From: an uncultured Acetatifactor sp.
GTDB taxonomy: Bacteria > Bacillota > Clostridia > Lachnospirales > Lachnospiraceae
NCBI GenBank assembly: GCA_934433135.1
Contig: CAKRZO010000002.1
Coordinates: 186,001-250,000 of the forward strand
Length of the DNA: 64,000 nt
Direction: 5' to 3'
Shown here: piece by piece, positions 23,422 through 32,710 of the stretch
How positions within the stretch are numbered: position 1 is the first letter of the stretch
Layout of the letters: each line of letters starts with the position of its first letter
The notes under the pieces: generated by a model
What the model saw: the letters and a program-made list of their open reading frames with translations, nothing else
Database searches by the model: none
What the model was told of the DNA's origin: nothing
Position numbers and translations under genes: made by a program

Positions 23422-24756
23422 ATGAAAAATATGACAGAAGGAAAACCTCTGAAATGGATTATCGGCTTTGCCGTACCGATGTTGATCGGCAATATTTTCC
23501 AGCAGATCTACAATGTGGCGGATACGGTGATCGTGGGACGGTTTCTGGGAGAACAGGCGCTGGCGGGGGTGGGAAGTACCGGCAGTCTGACCTATTTTCT
23601 GCTGGCGCTGGTAAGCGGTATGTGCAATGGCGCGGGACTTGTGGTGGCGCAGTGTTTCGGTTGCGGAAATAAGGAAAGACTGGCAAAGACGGTGACGGCA
23701 CTGATCTGGGTAGCAGGAGCACTCACCTGTATCATGGCAGGTGCCGGTCTTTTCGGTGCGGAATTTTTTCTTAGGCTTTTAAGCGTGCCGGAAGATGTGA
23801 TGCCTTATTCTGTAACTTATCTGCACATCATTTATTCCCTGGTATTGGGCAGTGTGGTATATAACGGATGTGCGGCGATCTTAAACAGCACGGGAGATTC
23901 CCGGACGCCGTTATATGCCGTAATTGCTTCCTCGGCGGTGAATATCGGACTGGATCTGTTTTTCATTGAAAAATGCAATCTGGGCGTGGCAGGTGCAGCG
24001 TATGCAACGATTCTTGCACAATGTACTTCGGCGGTGATCTGTCTGGTAAAGCTGTTAAAGGTAAGAGAAGAAATCGGACTGTCTTTGATGAAAGGAAAAC
24101 CGGAGAAGAAGTATATGCGGCTGGTGGTAAAAACCGGATTTCCGACGGCATTCCAGTCCTGCATGATCGGCTTGGGCGGAATGAGCGTTCAGCGGCTGGT
24201 CAATTCCTTCGGTTCTTCTGTCATGGCAGCTTATGCGGCGGCCAATCGGGTCGACAGTGTAGCCATTCAGGTCATCCTTTCCATGGGAACGGCGCTGTCC
24301 GTATTTACAGGACAGAATATTGCGAAAAATCGATATGCCCGGATTCGGGAGGCACTCTATAAGACCTTGTCGGTAATGGTGGGCGCTGCTGCTTTCATTG
24401 CGGCTATGGTGCTGCTTTTCCGGGTACAGCTGATGAGCCTGTTCCTGGATGCGGGAGAGTCTGCAGAGGCAATCGGTGCAGGCTGTACTTACCTGTCGGT
24501 AATCGGTGTTGCCTATGTGATCGCCGGGATCATGCAGAGTTATCAGAATGTGATCCGGGGAGCCGGGGATGTAAATACCTGTATGGTGGCAGGACTGACA
24601 GAACTGGCCGGCAGGATTGTATTTGCGTATCTTTTGTCCGGGATTCTGGGCGCAACGGGGATCTGGATCGCCACACCCTTATCCTGGAGTTGCGGATGCA
24701 TCATTCCCGTGATTCGGTATTATTCCGGGAAGTGGAAACATAAGAAGCTGGCGTGA
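23422..24756 (+). CDS. MATE family efflux transporter
   Basis: 444 aa, about 12 membrane segments. The N-terminus GKPLKWIIGFAVPMLIGNIF and NVADTVIVGRFLGEQALAGV are typical of the DinF/NorM-like Clostridia MATE branch. GAAYATILAQ and the second-half VNSFGSSVMAAYAAANRVDS show the internal pseudo-repeat. It exports drugs, flavins or metabolites using Na+ or H+; the substrate is unknown. It lies between two AraC genes, one divergent and one convergent, and may be regulated by the former. Confidence 0.92.
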   Translation: MKNMTEGKPLKWIIGFAVPMLIGNIFQQIYNVADTVIVGRFLGEQALAGVGSTGSLTYFLLALVSGMCNGAGLVVAQCFGCGNKERLAKTVTALIWVAGALTCIMAGAGLFGAEFFLRLLSVPEDVMPYSVTYLHIIYSLVLGSVVYNGCAAILNSTGDSRTPLYAVIASSAVNIGLDLFFIEKCNLGVAGAAYATILAQCTSAVICLVKLLKVREEIGLSLMKGKPEKKYMRLVVKTGFPTAFQSCMIGLGGMSVQRLVNSFGSSVMAAYAAANRVDSVAIQVILSMGTALSVFTGQNIAKNRYARIREALYKTLSVMVGAAAFIAAMVLLFRVQLMSLFLDAGESAEAIGAGCTYLSVIGVAYVIAGIMQSYQNVIRGAGDVNTCMVAGLTELAGRIVFAYLLSGILGATGIWIATPLSWSCGCIIPVIRYYSGKWKHKKLA

Positions 24757-24767
24757 TGCAGGCTGTC

Positions 24768-25766
24768 TTATTCCGGCATCATCCACCCGGCGAATTCCAG
24801 TATGGACAGATTCTCAGCCTTTTTCTCACTTAGCTTCATCTGTTTTCTGTATTCTCTGGGAGACAGCTGCATCAGCTTGATGAAGGAACGGTTGAAGCTG
24901 GATATGGAATGGAAGCCGACCATCTCGGAGATATCGAGAATGGAATGCTCCGTACTGCGTAACAGGATACAGGATTTTAAGATCCGGGTATTGTTCACAT
25001 AGTCTAAGGGAGAGGTTCCCATGATATCATGAAAAACACGGCGAAAATGGGTCGGGCTCCAATGGCATAAGTCAGCCAAGTATTCCATGGTAAACTGCTG
25101 CATATAATTTTCTTCAATATAATCCAGGGCGGGTGAGATGACCAGAGAGTTCTCGGCAATCTCACCTTCTTTTTTGCGTTCCATTAAAGCGTTTAATTCC
25201 GCAGATGCCGGTTCCCTGCAGTCTGGGTTCAGGCCGCCCAGGCTTTCGATGCGGTACAGTTCGATATACAAAGAGCAGAGCAGTCCCCTGGCGCTGATCT
25301 GATAACAGGGATTCTGCACTTCCAGTTCCCGGATAATATGGGATACCAGATAGTGGATATGCGGAAAATCGGCCTGATTGAAAATATAGCGAAAGCCGGG
25401 GAAACCATCCGTTGTCAGATCGTAATTTTTCCAGGAGGCAGGAAGAAGATTGTGAAACAATTCCCTGGGATCCAGGAACAAATAAGACCAGTGGCTTTTC
25501 GTCCCGGGGGTGCTGTAGGTGGTATGCGGGACATTACGGGGCAGAATGGTAACATCGCCTGCCTGGAAAAAATGCTTTTCCCCGTTGATCTCCAAAGTGC
25601 CACTGTCGGAATGGCACAGTCCGATCTCCAGGCAGTTGTGAAAATGCAGACTTCCGCTGGGAATGTCGGAGATCTTCCAGTAATCTCCGGACAGAAGCAG
25701 TACCGGGAACTGCATGGGCAGATAGTAACTTCGATATTCGGTAACAGTACGCTTAGGCTTAGCCAT
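24768..25766 (-). CDS. AraC-family regulator next to rhamnogalacturonan locus
   Basis: 332 aa. A cupin sensor at the N-terminus (LHFHNCLEIGLC, FQAGDVTILPRNVPHT) typical of sugar-responsive AraC proteins. The C-terminal DNA-binding domain includes MEYLADLCHWSPTHFRRVFH, TSPLDYVNNTRILKSC and DISEMVGFHSISSFNRSFIK. AGGAGG is 7 bases from ATG 25766. It is divergent from the lplB-lplC-lipoprotein operon beginning at 26289, so it is the likely local activator of the 26.2-36.5 kb locus (inference from position). Confidence 0.9.
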   Translation of the reverse strand: MAKPKRTVTEYRSYYLPMQFPVLLLSGDYWKISDIPSGSLHFHNCLEIGLCHSDSGTLEINGEKHFFQAGDVTILPRNVPHTTYSTPGTKSHWSYLFLDPRELFHNLLPASWKNYDLTTDGFPGFRYIFNQADFPHIHYLVSHIIRELEVQNPCYQISARGLLCSLYIELYRIESLGGLNPDCREPASAELNALMERKKEGEIAENSLVISPALDYIEENYMQQFTMEYLADLCHWSPTHFRRVFHDIMGTSPLDYVNNTRILKSCILLRSTEHSILDISEMVGFHSISSFNRSFIKLMQLSPREYRKQMKLSEKKAENLSILEFAGWMMPE

Positions 25767-25825
25767 AGGATAACCTCCTGGATTCGGAATTTGCTTTCCT
25801 TATGTTTGATCTTTTGAAGTTGATA

Positions 25826-25943
25826 TGATATTACGAATTGCTCCGCTGCAAAGCAGCTCCCGCAATTCGAAAACATTCGGAATCTGCTGATTTACTACGT
25901 AAATCGCTACTTCCTCATGTTTGACCTTGGAAACCTAATATCA
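25826..25943. repeat. Palindrome-rich intergenic element with inverted ends
   Basis: The outer pair is TGATATTA (25826-25833) and TAATATCA (25936-25943). Inside are CGAATTGC/GCAATTCG (25834-25841 with 25862-25869), enclosing GCTGC-AAA-GCAGC, and GATTTAC-TAC-GTAAATC (25889-25905). Segments ATTCGGAAT.TGC and TTCCT.ATGTTTGA.CTT occur on both sides, suggesting a duplicated flank. Confidence 0.55.
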
Positions 25944-26133
25944 TTATATCAGATCGGTATAGGAAAATAAAAGAGCGAAAAACAAAAATTTATAAAACTC
26001 CAAAATATGGAAGTACTCCATAAATAGTGTTCAATATTGCATAGTTTATTTGTAAAAATGAGGATTGATACTGAAAAATGACTGTAAAAGCATAAAATCA
26101 AATTCCATATTTATGCAAAAAGATGAACATATG

Positions 26134-26165
26134 AAAAACGACCATTTTCGATAATGGTCGTTTTT
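26134..26165 (+). terminator. Strong intrinsic terminator with no gene upstream
   Basis: AAAAACGACCATT (26134-26146) pairs perfectly with AATGGTCGTTTTT (26153-26165) around TTCGAT. On the plus strand no coding region lies between the divergent araC gene and this site. A small RNA or an attenuated leader from 25944-26133 is possible. A smaller hairpin TATGGA-TCCATA lies at 26006-26022. Confidence 0.8.
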
Positions 26166-26188
26166 GCACAATATTAAGAAAATAATGC

Positions 26189-26218
26189 TTAGACAAAAAC
26201 TGGCATCTTGTGTAATAA
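26189..26218 (+). promoter_or_regulatory. Promoter for lplB operon
   Basis: TTAGAC (26189-26194), 18-bp spacer, TAATAA (26213-26218), 70 bp ahead of the first permease gene. Confidence 0.6.
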
Positions 26219-26288
26219 TAAGCTTACAAAGTTACGGAAAACATACAAAATCACAATGAAAACATACTGAAATCTGAGGAGGTTCAAC

Positions 26289-27242
26289 ATGGCGATGAAA
26301 AAGGAAGCCAATGTGGCGCAAGTCAAAACGAAGACCACCTGGAAACAAGCCATTAAAAGAGACTGGCAGCTGTATCTGCTGTTATTGTTGCCACTGGTCA
26401 TGGTAATCTTGTTCAGTTATGGTGCATACCCCGGACTGCGGATGGCCTTTATGGATTACAAACCGGCGAAAGGATATGAAGGCAGCGAATGGGTGGGAAT
26501 GAAGACGTTCGTTAAAATATTCAAGGATGCCGATTTCATGAGAGCACTCCGCAACTCCGTAGTGTTTAACCTGGCGGATCTGGTTGTGGGGTTCCCGATG
26601 CCGATTATTCTGGCACTGATCCTGAATGAACTGCGGTATCCGAAATTCAAGAAGGTATCCCAGACGATCTTGTATCTGCCGCACTTCCTTTCCTGGGCGA
26701 TTATCGGAAGCGTTGCCATGACCATGTTCCGTCCGAATTCCGGCCTGGTAAACATCTTGTTAACGAATCTGGGAGTGATCTCGGAAGGAATTCCTTTCCT
26801 GAATGAGAAGTGGCACTGGGCAGTGACTTATCTGCTGATCGGCGTATGGCAGACGATGGGATGGGGAACGATCCTCTATCTGGCAGCGATTACCGGTATC
26901 AACGGGGAGCTGTACGAGGCGGCCATGATCGACGGAGCGAACCGCTGGAAGAGGATGTGGCATATTACCCTTCCAGGTATCAGAAGCACGGTAGTGACAC
27001 TGCTGATCCTGAATCTGGGACGTGTCATGGGAAGTAATTTGGAGCGGCTGACCGCACTGGAGAATTCCCAGGTTAAGGACTTCCAGTATCAGCTGGCTGT
27101 CTACATATATAATAAAGGTATCGGAGCCGGTAAGTTCAGTGCGGCGACCGCAGTCGGACTGTTCCAGTCGCTGATCGGTCTGATCCTGGTTCTGTTGTCC
27201 GACCGGTTTGCCAAGAAGCTCGGCGAAGACGGATTACTTTAG
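26289..27242 (+). CDS. lplB: LplB-type carbohydrate ABC transporter permease
   Basis: 317 aa, six membrane segments. The cytosolic EAA loop reads YEAAMIDGANRWKRMWHITLP and contacts the ATPase. The N-terminus LLLLPLVMVILFSYGAYPGL and the family segment WVGMKTFVKIFKD match LplB/YtcQ-linked permeases used for rhamnogalacturonan oligosaccharides in Bacillus and Clostridia. AGGAGG is 6 bases from ATG. First gene of an importer operon (lplB, lplC, binding protein) without its own ATPase, so a shared MsmX-like ATPase is expected. Confidence 0.92.
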   Translation: MAMKKEANVAQVKTKTTWKQAIKRDWQLYLLLLLPLVMVILFSYGAYPGLRMAFMDYKPAKGYEGSEWVGMKTFVKIFKDADFMRALRNSVVFNLADLVVGFPMPIILALILNELRYPKFKKVSQTILYLPHFLSWAIIGSVAMTMFRPNSGLVNILLTNLGVISEGIPFLNEKWHWAVTYLLIGVWQTMGWGTILYLAAITGINGELYEAAMIDGANRWKRMWHITLPGIRSTVVTLLILNLGRVMGSNLERLTALENSQVKDFQYQLAVYIYNKGIGAGKFSAATAVGLFQSLIGLILVLLSDRFAKKLGEDGLL

Positions 27243-27254
27243 GAGGTGCGTGTG

Positions 27255-28184
27255 ATGAAGAAAAAGGAAGCCTTTATCAAGGAAGAGTCTGTTTCTGCAG
27301 GAGGAGCTCATGCGGTAAATAAGTTCCGCGTCAGTGATTTTCTCATGATGGCGGTAATCGTGATCCTTTGCGCCACCTGTGTATTACCTTTCCTGCACGT
27401 AGCGGTAAAGTCCATTTCCGGTAATACCGCAGTCATGTCCAAGAGCGTTTACTTCTGGCCTAAAGACATCACCGTCGATGCCTACAAGAAGGTGTTCGGG
27501 GACAGTTCCATGACCTACTCCATGATCTTTTCGGTGATCGTTACCGTGATCTTCACGGCACTCGGAATGGTGGTATGTACCTGTGCCGCTTATCCGCTCT
27601 CCAAGAAGCGGTTAAAAGGTAAGAAGATGCTTACTTTCCTGCTGATGGTACCGATGTACTTCAGCGCCGGCATCATTCCAAGCTATCTGCTGTATCAGAA
27701 GCTGCATGTGCTGGATACCATGTGGGTACTGATTCTGCCGTTAATCTACTCTCCGTATAACATGCTGATTATGAAGAATTACTTCGGAAGTACGATTCCC
27801 GACAGCCTGGAGGAATCCGCATTCCTGGACGGGGCAAGCAATTTCCAGATCTTAAGCAAGATTGTATTGCCGCTGTCAAAACCGATTCTGGCAACTTTGT
27901 CTTTGTTCTATGCAGTGGGACGTTGGAATTCCTACGCAGACAATATGTACTATACCAAAAGTGCCGATCTGAAGCTGATCCAGTATAAGTTATACCAGCT
28001 GGTGGCCTCCGCAGCGGAAGCGCAGACTTCTTCCCTGGCGGATACCGGAAGCGCGATTCAGTCGACTCCCGAAGTATTGCAGGCAGCCAGTATCATGTTT
28101 GTAACCATTCCGATTATCATTATTTACCCGTTCCTGCAGAAGTATTTCGTACAGGGTACCATGGTCGGAGCAGTGAAGGGCTGA
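27255..28184 (+). CDS. lplC: LplC/YtcP-type carbohydrate ABC transporter permease
   Basis: 309 aa, second permease of the importer. It has six membrane segments and the EAA loop variant EESAFLDGASNFQILSKIV. The region VKSISGNTAVMSKSVYFWP is typical of the CUT1 LplC branch. The start is ATG 27255, 8 bases after AGGAGG; GTG 27246 overlaps the ribosome site and is rejected. It follows lplB with only 12 bp between. Two short hairpins (around 28190-28222, and CCCCG/CGGGG at 28241-28254) separate it from the binding-protein gene and may stabilise or boost that part of the mRNA. Confidence 0.92.
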   Translation: MKKKEAFIKEESVSAGGAHAVNKFRVSDFLMMAVIVILCATCVLPFLHVAVKSISGNTAVMSKSVYFWPKDITVDAYKKVFGDSSMTYSMIFSVIVTVIFTALGMVVCTCAAYPLSKKRLKGKKMLTFLLMVPMYFSAGIIPSYLLYQKLHVLDTMWVLILPLIYSPYNMLIMKNYFGSTIPDSLEESAFLDGASNFQILSKIVLPLSKPILATLSLFYAVGRWNSYADNMYYTKSADLKLIQYKLYQLVASAAEAQTSSLADTGSAIQSTPEVLQAASIMFVTIPIIIIYPFLQKYFVQGTMVGAVKG

Positions 28185-28295
28185 GTGTGCAAAAGACAAG
28201 CGTCTTTAGATGATTACACACGGTAAACCAGGTTAGTTTTCCCCGAAAACGGGGGTACACATAAAACTATGCACAAAAACAAGGAGGATTAAGTT

Positions 28296-30023
28296 ATGAA
28301 GAAGAATACTCTTTACAAGGTAATGGCAGCAGCATTGATCGGCGTTATGACAATGGGCGCTCTGACCGGATGCGGCAGCAAGAACGATGGAGAGGCAAGC
28401 TCTTCCGTGAAAGAAAGTACAACGAAAAGCAGCGCTGCAGCAAGCACGGACGCGGGGACTGTCGATACCGTAGCAGGGATTGACGGATGGGAACCTTTTG
28501 CGGAAAAAGTTACATTGCAAATTCCGGTATATGACCGCGGTTCTTCCACAAACGGCTGCTCTGACGTTGTGAACAATTACTGGACCAAGTGGGTACAGGA
28601 AAATTTCGGTGACAAATATAATATTACGGTAGAATATGTGGGAATCACCAGAAGCGATGTTATGACCGATTATGCAATGCTGGCAGCAGGCAAGGATCTT
28701 CCTACGATTTGTATGGAATATGACTATGACAAGCTGGCTTCCTGGCAGGCGGACGGATATCTGCAGACTTACGATGTGGAGCAGTTCAAGCAGATCGCAC
28801 CTACATACTGGGAAAATATGGTAGAACATGGCAACGATGCTTATACCAAACTGGCTGATGAAGATTATCTGGTACTTGGCTACAGACCTTACGGAAATAC
28901 CACATATACCTGGTGTACTTTCTATCGTCAGGACTGGTTGGAAGAGGCAGGCTTCAAGGAGTATCCGTACGGCGACAATACCAAGTTGCTCGAGCTGTAT
29001 GCAAAGCTGGTAGAAAACGGACATAAATATCCCTTAAGCGGTAAGAAAGTAAGCGGTGCAGGTATCGACCAGAACTACGGCTACAGAGATTATCCGCAGG
29101 ATGAGGCTGCATGGGCTACCACCGGCGATTACCAGATTCCCGCACTGTCCACCGAGGCACAGAAGAGATTCTTAAAGTGGGAGAACGAACTGTATAACGA
29201 TGGCTACTACAATCCAGAATATTATCTGAGAGATTCTTCCGAGGCAGAAGCTGACTTCATCAACGGCGAAGCATTTACCTGGACCGGTTATATATCTTCC
29301 AACGTGAACGTATTAAAGTCTTTCTATGAAGCCAATCCGGATGCCGTTCTGGGAGTAGCGGTAACGCCTTCTACTTGGACACAGGATGCGACATGGGGAT
29401 CTTCTCCTTCTTACAGACCTGGAACCAACTTCGGTATGATGATCGGTTTTGCCAATGACGCTACCGAGGACGAAGTAAAAGCAGCCATGATGTACCTTGA
29501 ATGGCTGAATCAGCCGGAGAACCTTTTCACTATGCAGTGGGGTATCGAAGGTGTGAACTTTACCTACGATGAAAACGGCGATCCTGTAGCCGTATCCGAC
29601 CAGACCGGTCTGGCAGAACAGCAGGGACATAACAACAATGTAGACTACTGGTGTGCAGTAACGGCTGTTAAGACACTCGGTTCCATCGAGAAGGACATCA
29701 GAGCCATTACACCAAGCGGAATTCCGCAGGACTTCTATGATCAGATCCTGGCAAACTATAACGGACAGGTTGCAATTTACGAAGCAGGCAAGGCCAATTC
29801 CGACTGTCTGTTTGCAACATCCATCGGCGCCGTAACCGAGTATAATCAGACACTGTATGACCTGTATACAGAGTATCGCGATAAACTGACCATGTGTTCC
29901 AAGGAGCAGTTCGATGCACTGTATGACGAGTTAAGCCAGAAGTATCTGGAAGCCGGTTATCAGGAAGTAATCGACGGCAGACAGGAAGCGCTTGACAACG
30001 GTCAGACCACCAGACTGCAGTAA
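28296..30023 (+). CDS. lplA: Extracellular carbohydrate-binding lipoprotein of LplABC-type importer
   Basis: 575 aa. A lipoprotein signal peptide ends at the lipobox LTGC with Cys26, followed by a Ser/Thr-rich tether (residues about 30-55). The rest is a type 1 extracellular solute-binding fold of the large LplA class (over 500 aa), suited to oligosaccharides. It has many aromatic residues, including repeated Trp/Tyr segments such as DYWCAVTAV. AGGAGG precedes ATG. Expected to capture rhamnogalacturonan oligosaccharides, judging by the enzymes downstream. Confidence 0.9.
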   Translation: MKKNTLYKVMAAALIGVMTMGALTGCGSKNDGEASSSVKESTTKSSAAASTDAGTVDTVAGIDGWEPFAEKVTLQIPVYDRGSSTNGCSDVVNNYWTKWVQENFGDKYNITVEYVGITRSDVMTDYAMLAAGKDLPTICMEYDYDKLASWQADGYLQTYDVEQFKQIAPTYWENMVEHGNDAYTKLADEDYLVLGYRPYGNTTYTWCTFYRQDWLEEAGFKEYPYGDNTKLLELYAKLVENGHKYPLSGKKVSGAGIDQNYGYRDYPQDEAAWATTGDYQIPALSTEAQKRFLKWENELYNDGYYNPEYYLRDSSEAEADFINGEAFTWTGYISSNVNVLKSFYEANPDAVLGVAVTPSTWTQDATWGSSPSYRPGTNFGMMIGFANDATEDEVKAAMMYLEWLNQPENLFTMQWGIEGVNFTYDENGDPVAVSDQTGLAEQQGHNNNVDYWCAVTAVKTLGSIEKDIRAITPSGIPQDFYDQILANYNGQVAIYEAGKANSDCLFATSIGAVTEYNQTLYDLYTEYRDKLTMCSKEQFDALYDELSQKYLEAGYQEVIDGRQEALDNGQTTRLQ

Positions 30024-30051
30024 GCAGGAAGCAGTTACAGAAAACAGATAC

Positions 30052-30080
30052 AGCCCCCAGGCACAACCGGCTTGGGGGCT
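30052..30080 (+). terminator. GC-rich hairpin after binding-protein gene
   Basis: AGCCCCCAG..GC pairs with GCTTGGGGGCT. Only a weak T tract follows, so it may reduce rather than stop transcription into the enzyme genes, or protect the 3' end of the lplA message. Confidence 0.55.
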
Positions 30081-30137
30081 ATATTAGAAAAGATCACTTA
30101 TATCGGAAAAGATTACATTTCTTTCGTTGGAGGAGTT

Positions 30138-31190
30138 ATGCTGAAGCTGGAATACAATAAAAAAGAGATAGAAGAAGTTATTGACAAAATCGTCAAAAAG
30201 ACCATGAATATGGATCTGACCTGGGACTGGCCCTGCGGTGTGGCCTATTACGGAATCAGTGATGCGTATGAGAAAACAGGGAAAAAGGAATACCTGGATC
30301 TGTTGAAAGATCGTATTGATGAGCTGATTGACCTGGGACTTCCCATAGTGTGGACGGTGAATGCCTGTGCCATGGGACATTGTTTGATTACTTTGTATCA
30401 GGCTACCGGAGAGAAACAGTATCATGACATCCTGATGAGTAAGATTGACTATCTTCGAAAGGATGCGTTGCGATTCGGCGATCATGTGCTGCAACATACA
30501 GTATCCGCCAATAACGATTTCCCGGAACAGTGCTGGTGCGATACTTTATTTATGGCAGCGTTTCTGATGCTGCGTGTCGGGGTTATGGAGCAGGATGAGG
30601 AGTTGATTGACGATGCCCTGAACCAGTATTACTGGCATATCAAATATTTACAGAATCCCAGCAGCGGACTCTGGTACCACGGCTATGACAATCTTGCCAA
30701 AGACCATATGTCCGGCATCTATTGGGGAAGAGCCAATGCCTGGGCGGCATTTACCATGGCGCAGGTAGGAGGCATCCTGCCTCAGTGTTATCTGTACCCT
30801 AAGTACATCGATGTAGCAGGCTCTTTAAACGAGCAGTTGGCTGCTTTAAAGGTCTATCAGACGGAAAACGGACTGTGGAGAACTGTGGTAGATGATCCGC
30901 AGTCTTATGAGGAAATTTCCGCATCCGCCGGAATTGCAGCGGCTATGCTGAACAGAGGCAATCCTCTGCACAGCAAATATATCAATAAATCGATAAAAGG
31001 ACTGCTTGCCAATGTCAGTGAAGACGGCAAGGTCATGAATGTATCCGGAGGAACTGCAGTAATGAGAGATAAGGAAGGGTATCGCAGAATTCCGAAGGCT
31101 TACATTCAGGGCTGGGGACAGGGACTGGCGCTTTCCTTCTTTGCAACCCTGTTAGTATCCGATAAGATCGAGAAGGACGGTGCTTTATAA
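30138..31190 (+). CDS. GH105/GH88-type unsaturated rhamnogalacturonyl hydrolase
   Basis: About 350 aa, no signal peptide, hence cytosolic. The (alpha/alpha)6 barrel pattern is visible: DLTWDWPCGVAYYGISDAYE at the start, and CWCDTLFMAAF with Asp135 matching the general acid of YteR-type enzymes. IYWGRANAWAAF and the terminal YIQGWGQGLALS follow. It removes the unsaturated galacturonic acid left at the non-reducing end by rhamnogalacturonan lyases. The start is ATG 30138 with GGAGGAG ahead; the longer frame to 30072 lies in the hairpin region. The next gene begins directly after its stop. Confidence 0.9.
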   Translation: MLKLEYNKKEIEEVIDKIVKKTMNMDLTWDWPCGVAYYGISDAYEKTGKKEYLDLLKDRIDELIDLGLPIVWTVNACAMGHCLITLYQATGEKQYHDILMSKIDYLRKDALRFGDHVLQHTVSANNDFPEQCWCDTLFMAAFLMLRVGVMEQDEELIDDALNQYYWHIKYLQNPSSGLWYHGYDNLAKDHMSGIYWGRANAWAAFTMAQVGGILPQCYLYPKYIDVAGSLNEQLAALKVYQTENGLWRTVVDDPQSYEEISASAGIAAAMLNRGNPLHSKYINKSIKGLLANVSEDGKVMNVSGGTAVMRDKEGYRRIPKAYIQGWGQGLALSFFATLLVSDKIEKDGAL

Positions 31191-32603
31191 GTGTTTCGCA
31201 GAAGCTTTTTGTTTGGAAAGGATGGAGGAACCGCTAATCTCATTGATGTGAGCAGCACAGATCTCTACCAGCCGGGCAAGGGTTATGGTTTTGTGACAGA
31301 GGAAAATACCGGCGAGCAGCCGCTGTTGCAGATCCGGGAATTGAATTCTTCGTTTGTACCGATGTACTGGTATCGGAATGAGAAGTTGATTTTTCTTAAG
31401 GAAGACGAAAACGGCTGCTATCTGGATTCCGCACGGGAAGTGGAAGCGCTCGAAAGGCAGTCCGGAGAAAAGCTGCCGGGGAAATCCAGAAAAATCCCGT
31501 TAATCTTCAAAGTGGATGTGCCCAGACAAGGAAATTACCGGGTCAGTCTGACCATCCGTTCCGGAGAAGAGATGGGAGAAGTACTGCTTTTTACCGGAAG
31601 GAGAAGGCTGGCTTTCCGCGGCAGAGTGGGCGTCGGAGAATTCACCTGTACGATGGCGGTTAATGTCTGTGATATTGTACCGGCCGGGCAAACGCATATT
31701 TTTGCCGATAAGACATTGGATATCGCAGTACTGGCAGATCGTCCGCGAATCAGTGCTCTCACCATCGAAGAGATGAACTGCCCGACGATTTATCTGGCAG
31801 GAGATTCCACGGTGACGGATCAGATGGGAGAGTATCCCTACTATCCCGGCACGTGCTACAGCGGTTGGGGACAGATGCTTCCGGCTTATCAGGATAAGCG
31901 CCTGACGGTGTCGAATCATGCCCATTCCGGGTTGACTACGGATACGTTCCGTAAGGAAGGGCATTATGCGGTGATCGACCAGTACAGCAGACCAGGAGAT
32001 TATATCTTTTTCCAGTTCGGACACAATGACCAGAAGCTTCCCGGGCTGCAGGCAAGGGGAGGCTATCAGGCGAAGCTGCGCAGATATCTTAAGGAAAATC
32101 AGGCCAAGGGAGTCTATCCGGTACTGGTGACACCTATTGCAAGAAATACCTGGAGACTGCGGGATCAGACCTATCTGGATCTTTTGGAAGAATTTGCGGA
32201 TGTATGTCTGGAACTGGGAGCACAGTACGGGATTCCCGTGCTGGATCTTCATGCGTACAGCAAAGAATATATCCTTGAAAAAGGATTGCAGGGTGTCAAG
32301 CCCATCTTCTTTCCGGGGGATTATACCCATACCAATGACTTCGGAGCTTACCGGATGGCCGGTTATGTGGCGGAAGAGATTCGCAAGAAATGTCGGGGAC
32401 ACATCGGCAAGGCCTATACCTTTCTGGCGGAGTGCGTAACAGGCGGTTTCGGCGCATGGGAACCGGAAGGAGAAAATATTCTTCCGAAGAAACCGAAGAT
32501 TTATCAGGACATTCCGGATCCTGCTGGGGATACGGTATTATTGTCTGAGGCGGAGCAGTTGGAACGTGTGGTACGGCTGTGCCTGAAGGAAGAGTTATTG
32601 TGA
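31191..32603 (+). CDS. SGNH esterase, rhamnogalacturonan acetylesterase-like (CE12)
   Basis: 470 aa. The N-terminal 190 residues are a beta-rich module (RQGNYRVSLTIRSGEEMGE). The C-terminal part is a SGNH hydrolase: block I YLAGDSTV with Ser206, block III FFQFGHNDQK with Asn, and block V DYTHTN with Asp377 and His380. The pattern matches RhgT/CE12 enzymes that remove acetyl groups from rhamnogalacturonan. No signal peptide is seen, so it acts in the cytosol on imported oligomers. It starts with GTG 31191 immediately after the GH105 stop codon. Its stop codon lies in the first unit of a tandem repeat. Confidence 0.88.
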   Translation: MFRRSFLFGKDGGTANLIDVSSTDLYQPGKGYGFVTEENTGEQPLLQIRELNSSFVPMYWYRNEKLIFLKEDENGCYLDSAREVEALERQSGEKLPGKSRKIPLIFKVDVPRQGNYRVSLTIRSGEEMGEVLLFTGRRRLAFRGRVGVGEFTCTMAVNVCDIVPAGQTHIFADKTLDIAVLADRPRISALTIEEMNCPTIYLAGDSTVTDQMGEYPYYPGTCYSGWGQMLPAYQDKRLTVSNHAHSGLTTDTFRKEGHYAVIDQYSRPGDYIFFQFGHNDQKLPGLQARGGYQAKLRRYLKENQAKGVYPVLVTPIARNTWRLRDQTYLDLLEEFADVCLELGAQYGIPVLDLHAYSKEYILEKGLQGVKPIFFPGDYTHTNDFGAYRMAGYVAEEIRKKCRGHIGKAYTFLAECVTGGFGAWEPEGENILPKKPKIYQDIPDPAGDTVLLSEAEQLERVVRLCLKEELL

Positions 32604-32690
32604 AAAAAAGAATATTGTGAAAAGGAATTATTGCAAAAAAGAATATTGTGAAAAGGGATTATTGCGAAGAAGGATTATTGCAAAAAGGAT
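32596..32690 (+). repeat. Imperfect tandem repeat of a ~16-bp unit
   Basis: Six diverged copies of TATTGYRAAAARGRAT run from the end of the acetylesterase gene to the GH112 ribosome site. The first copy contains the acetylesterase stop codon, so replication slippage could have spread outward from it. Confidence 0.8.
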
Positions 32691-32710
32691 GATATGAGGA
32701 GGAATGCAGA

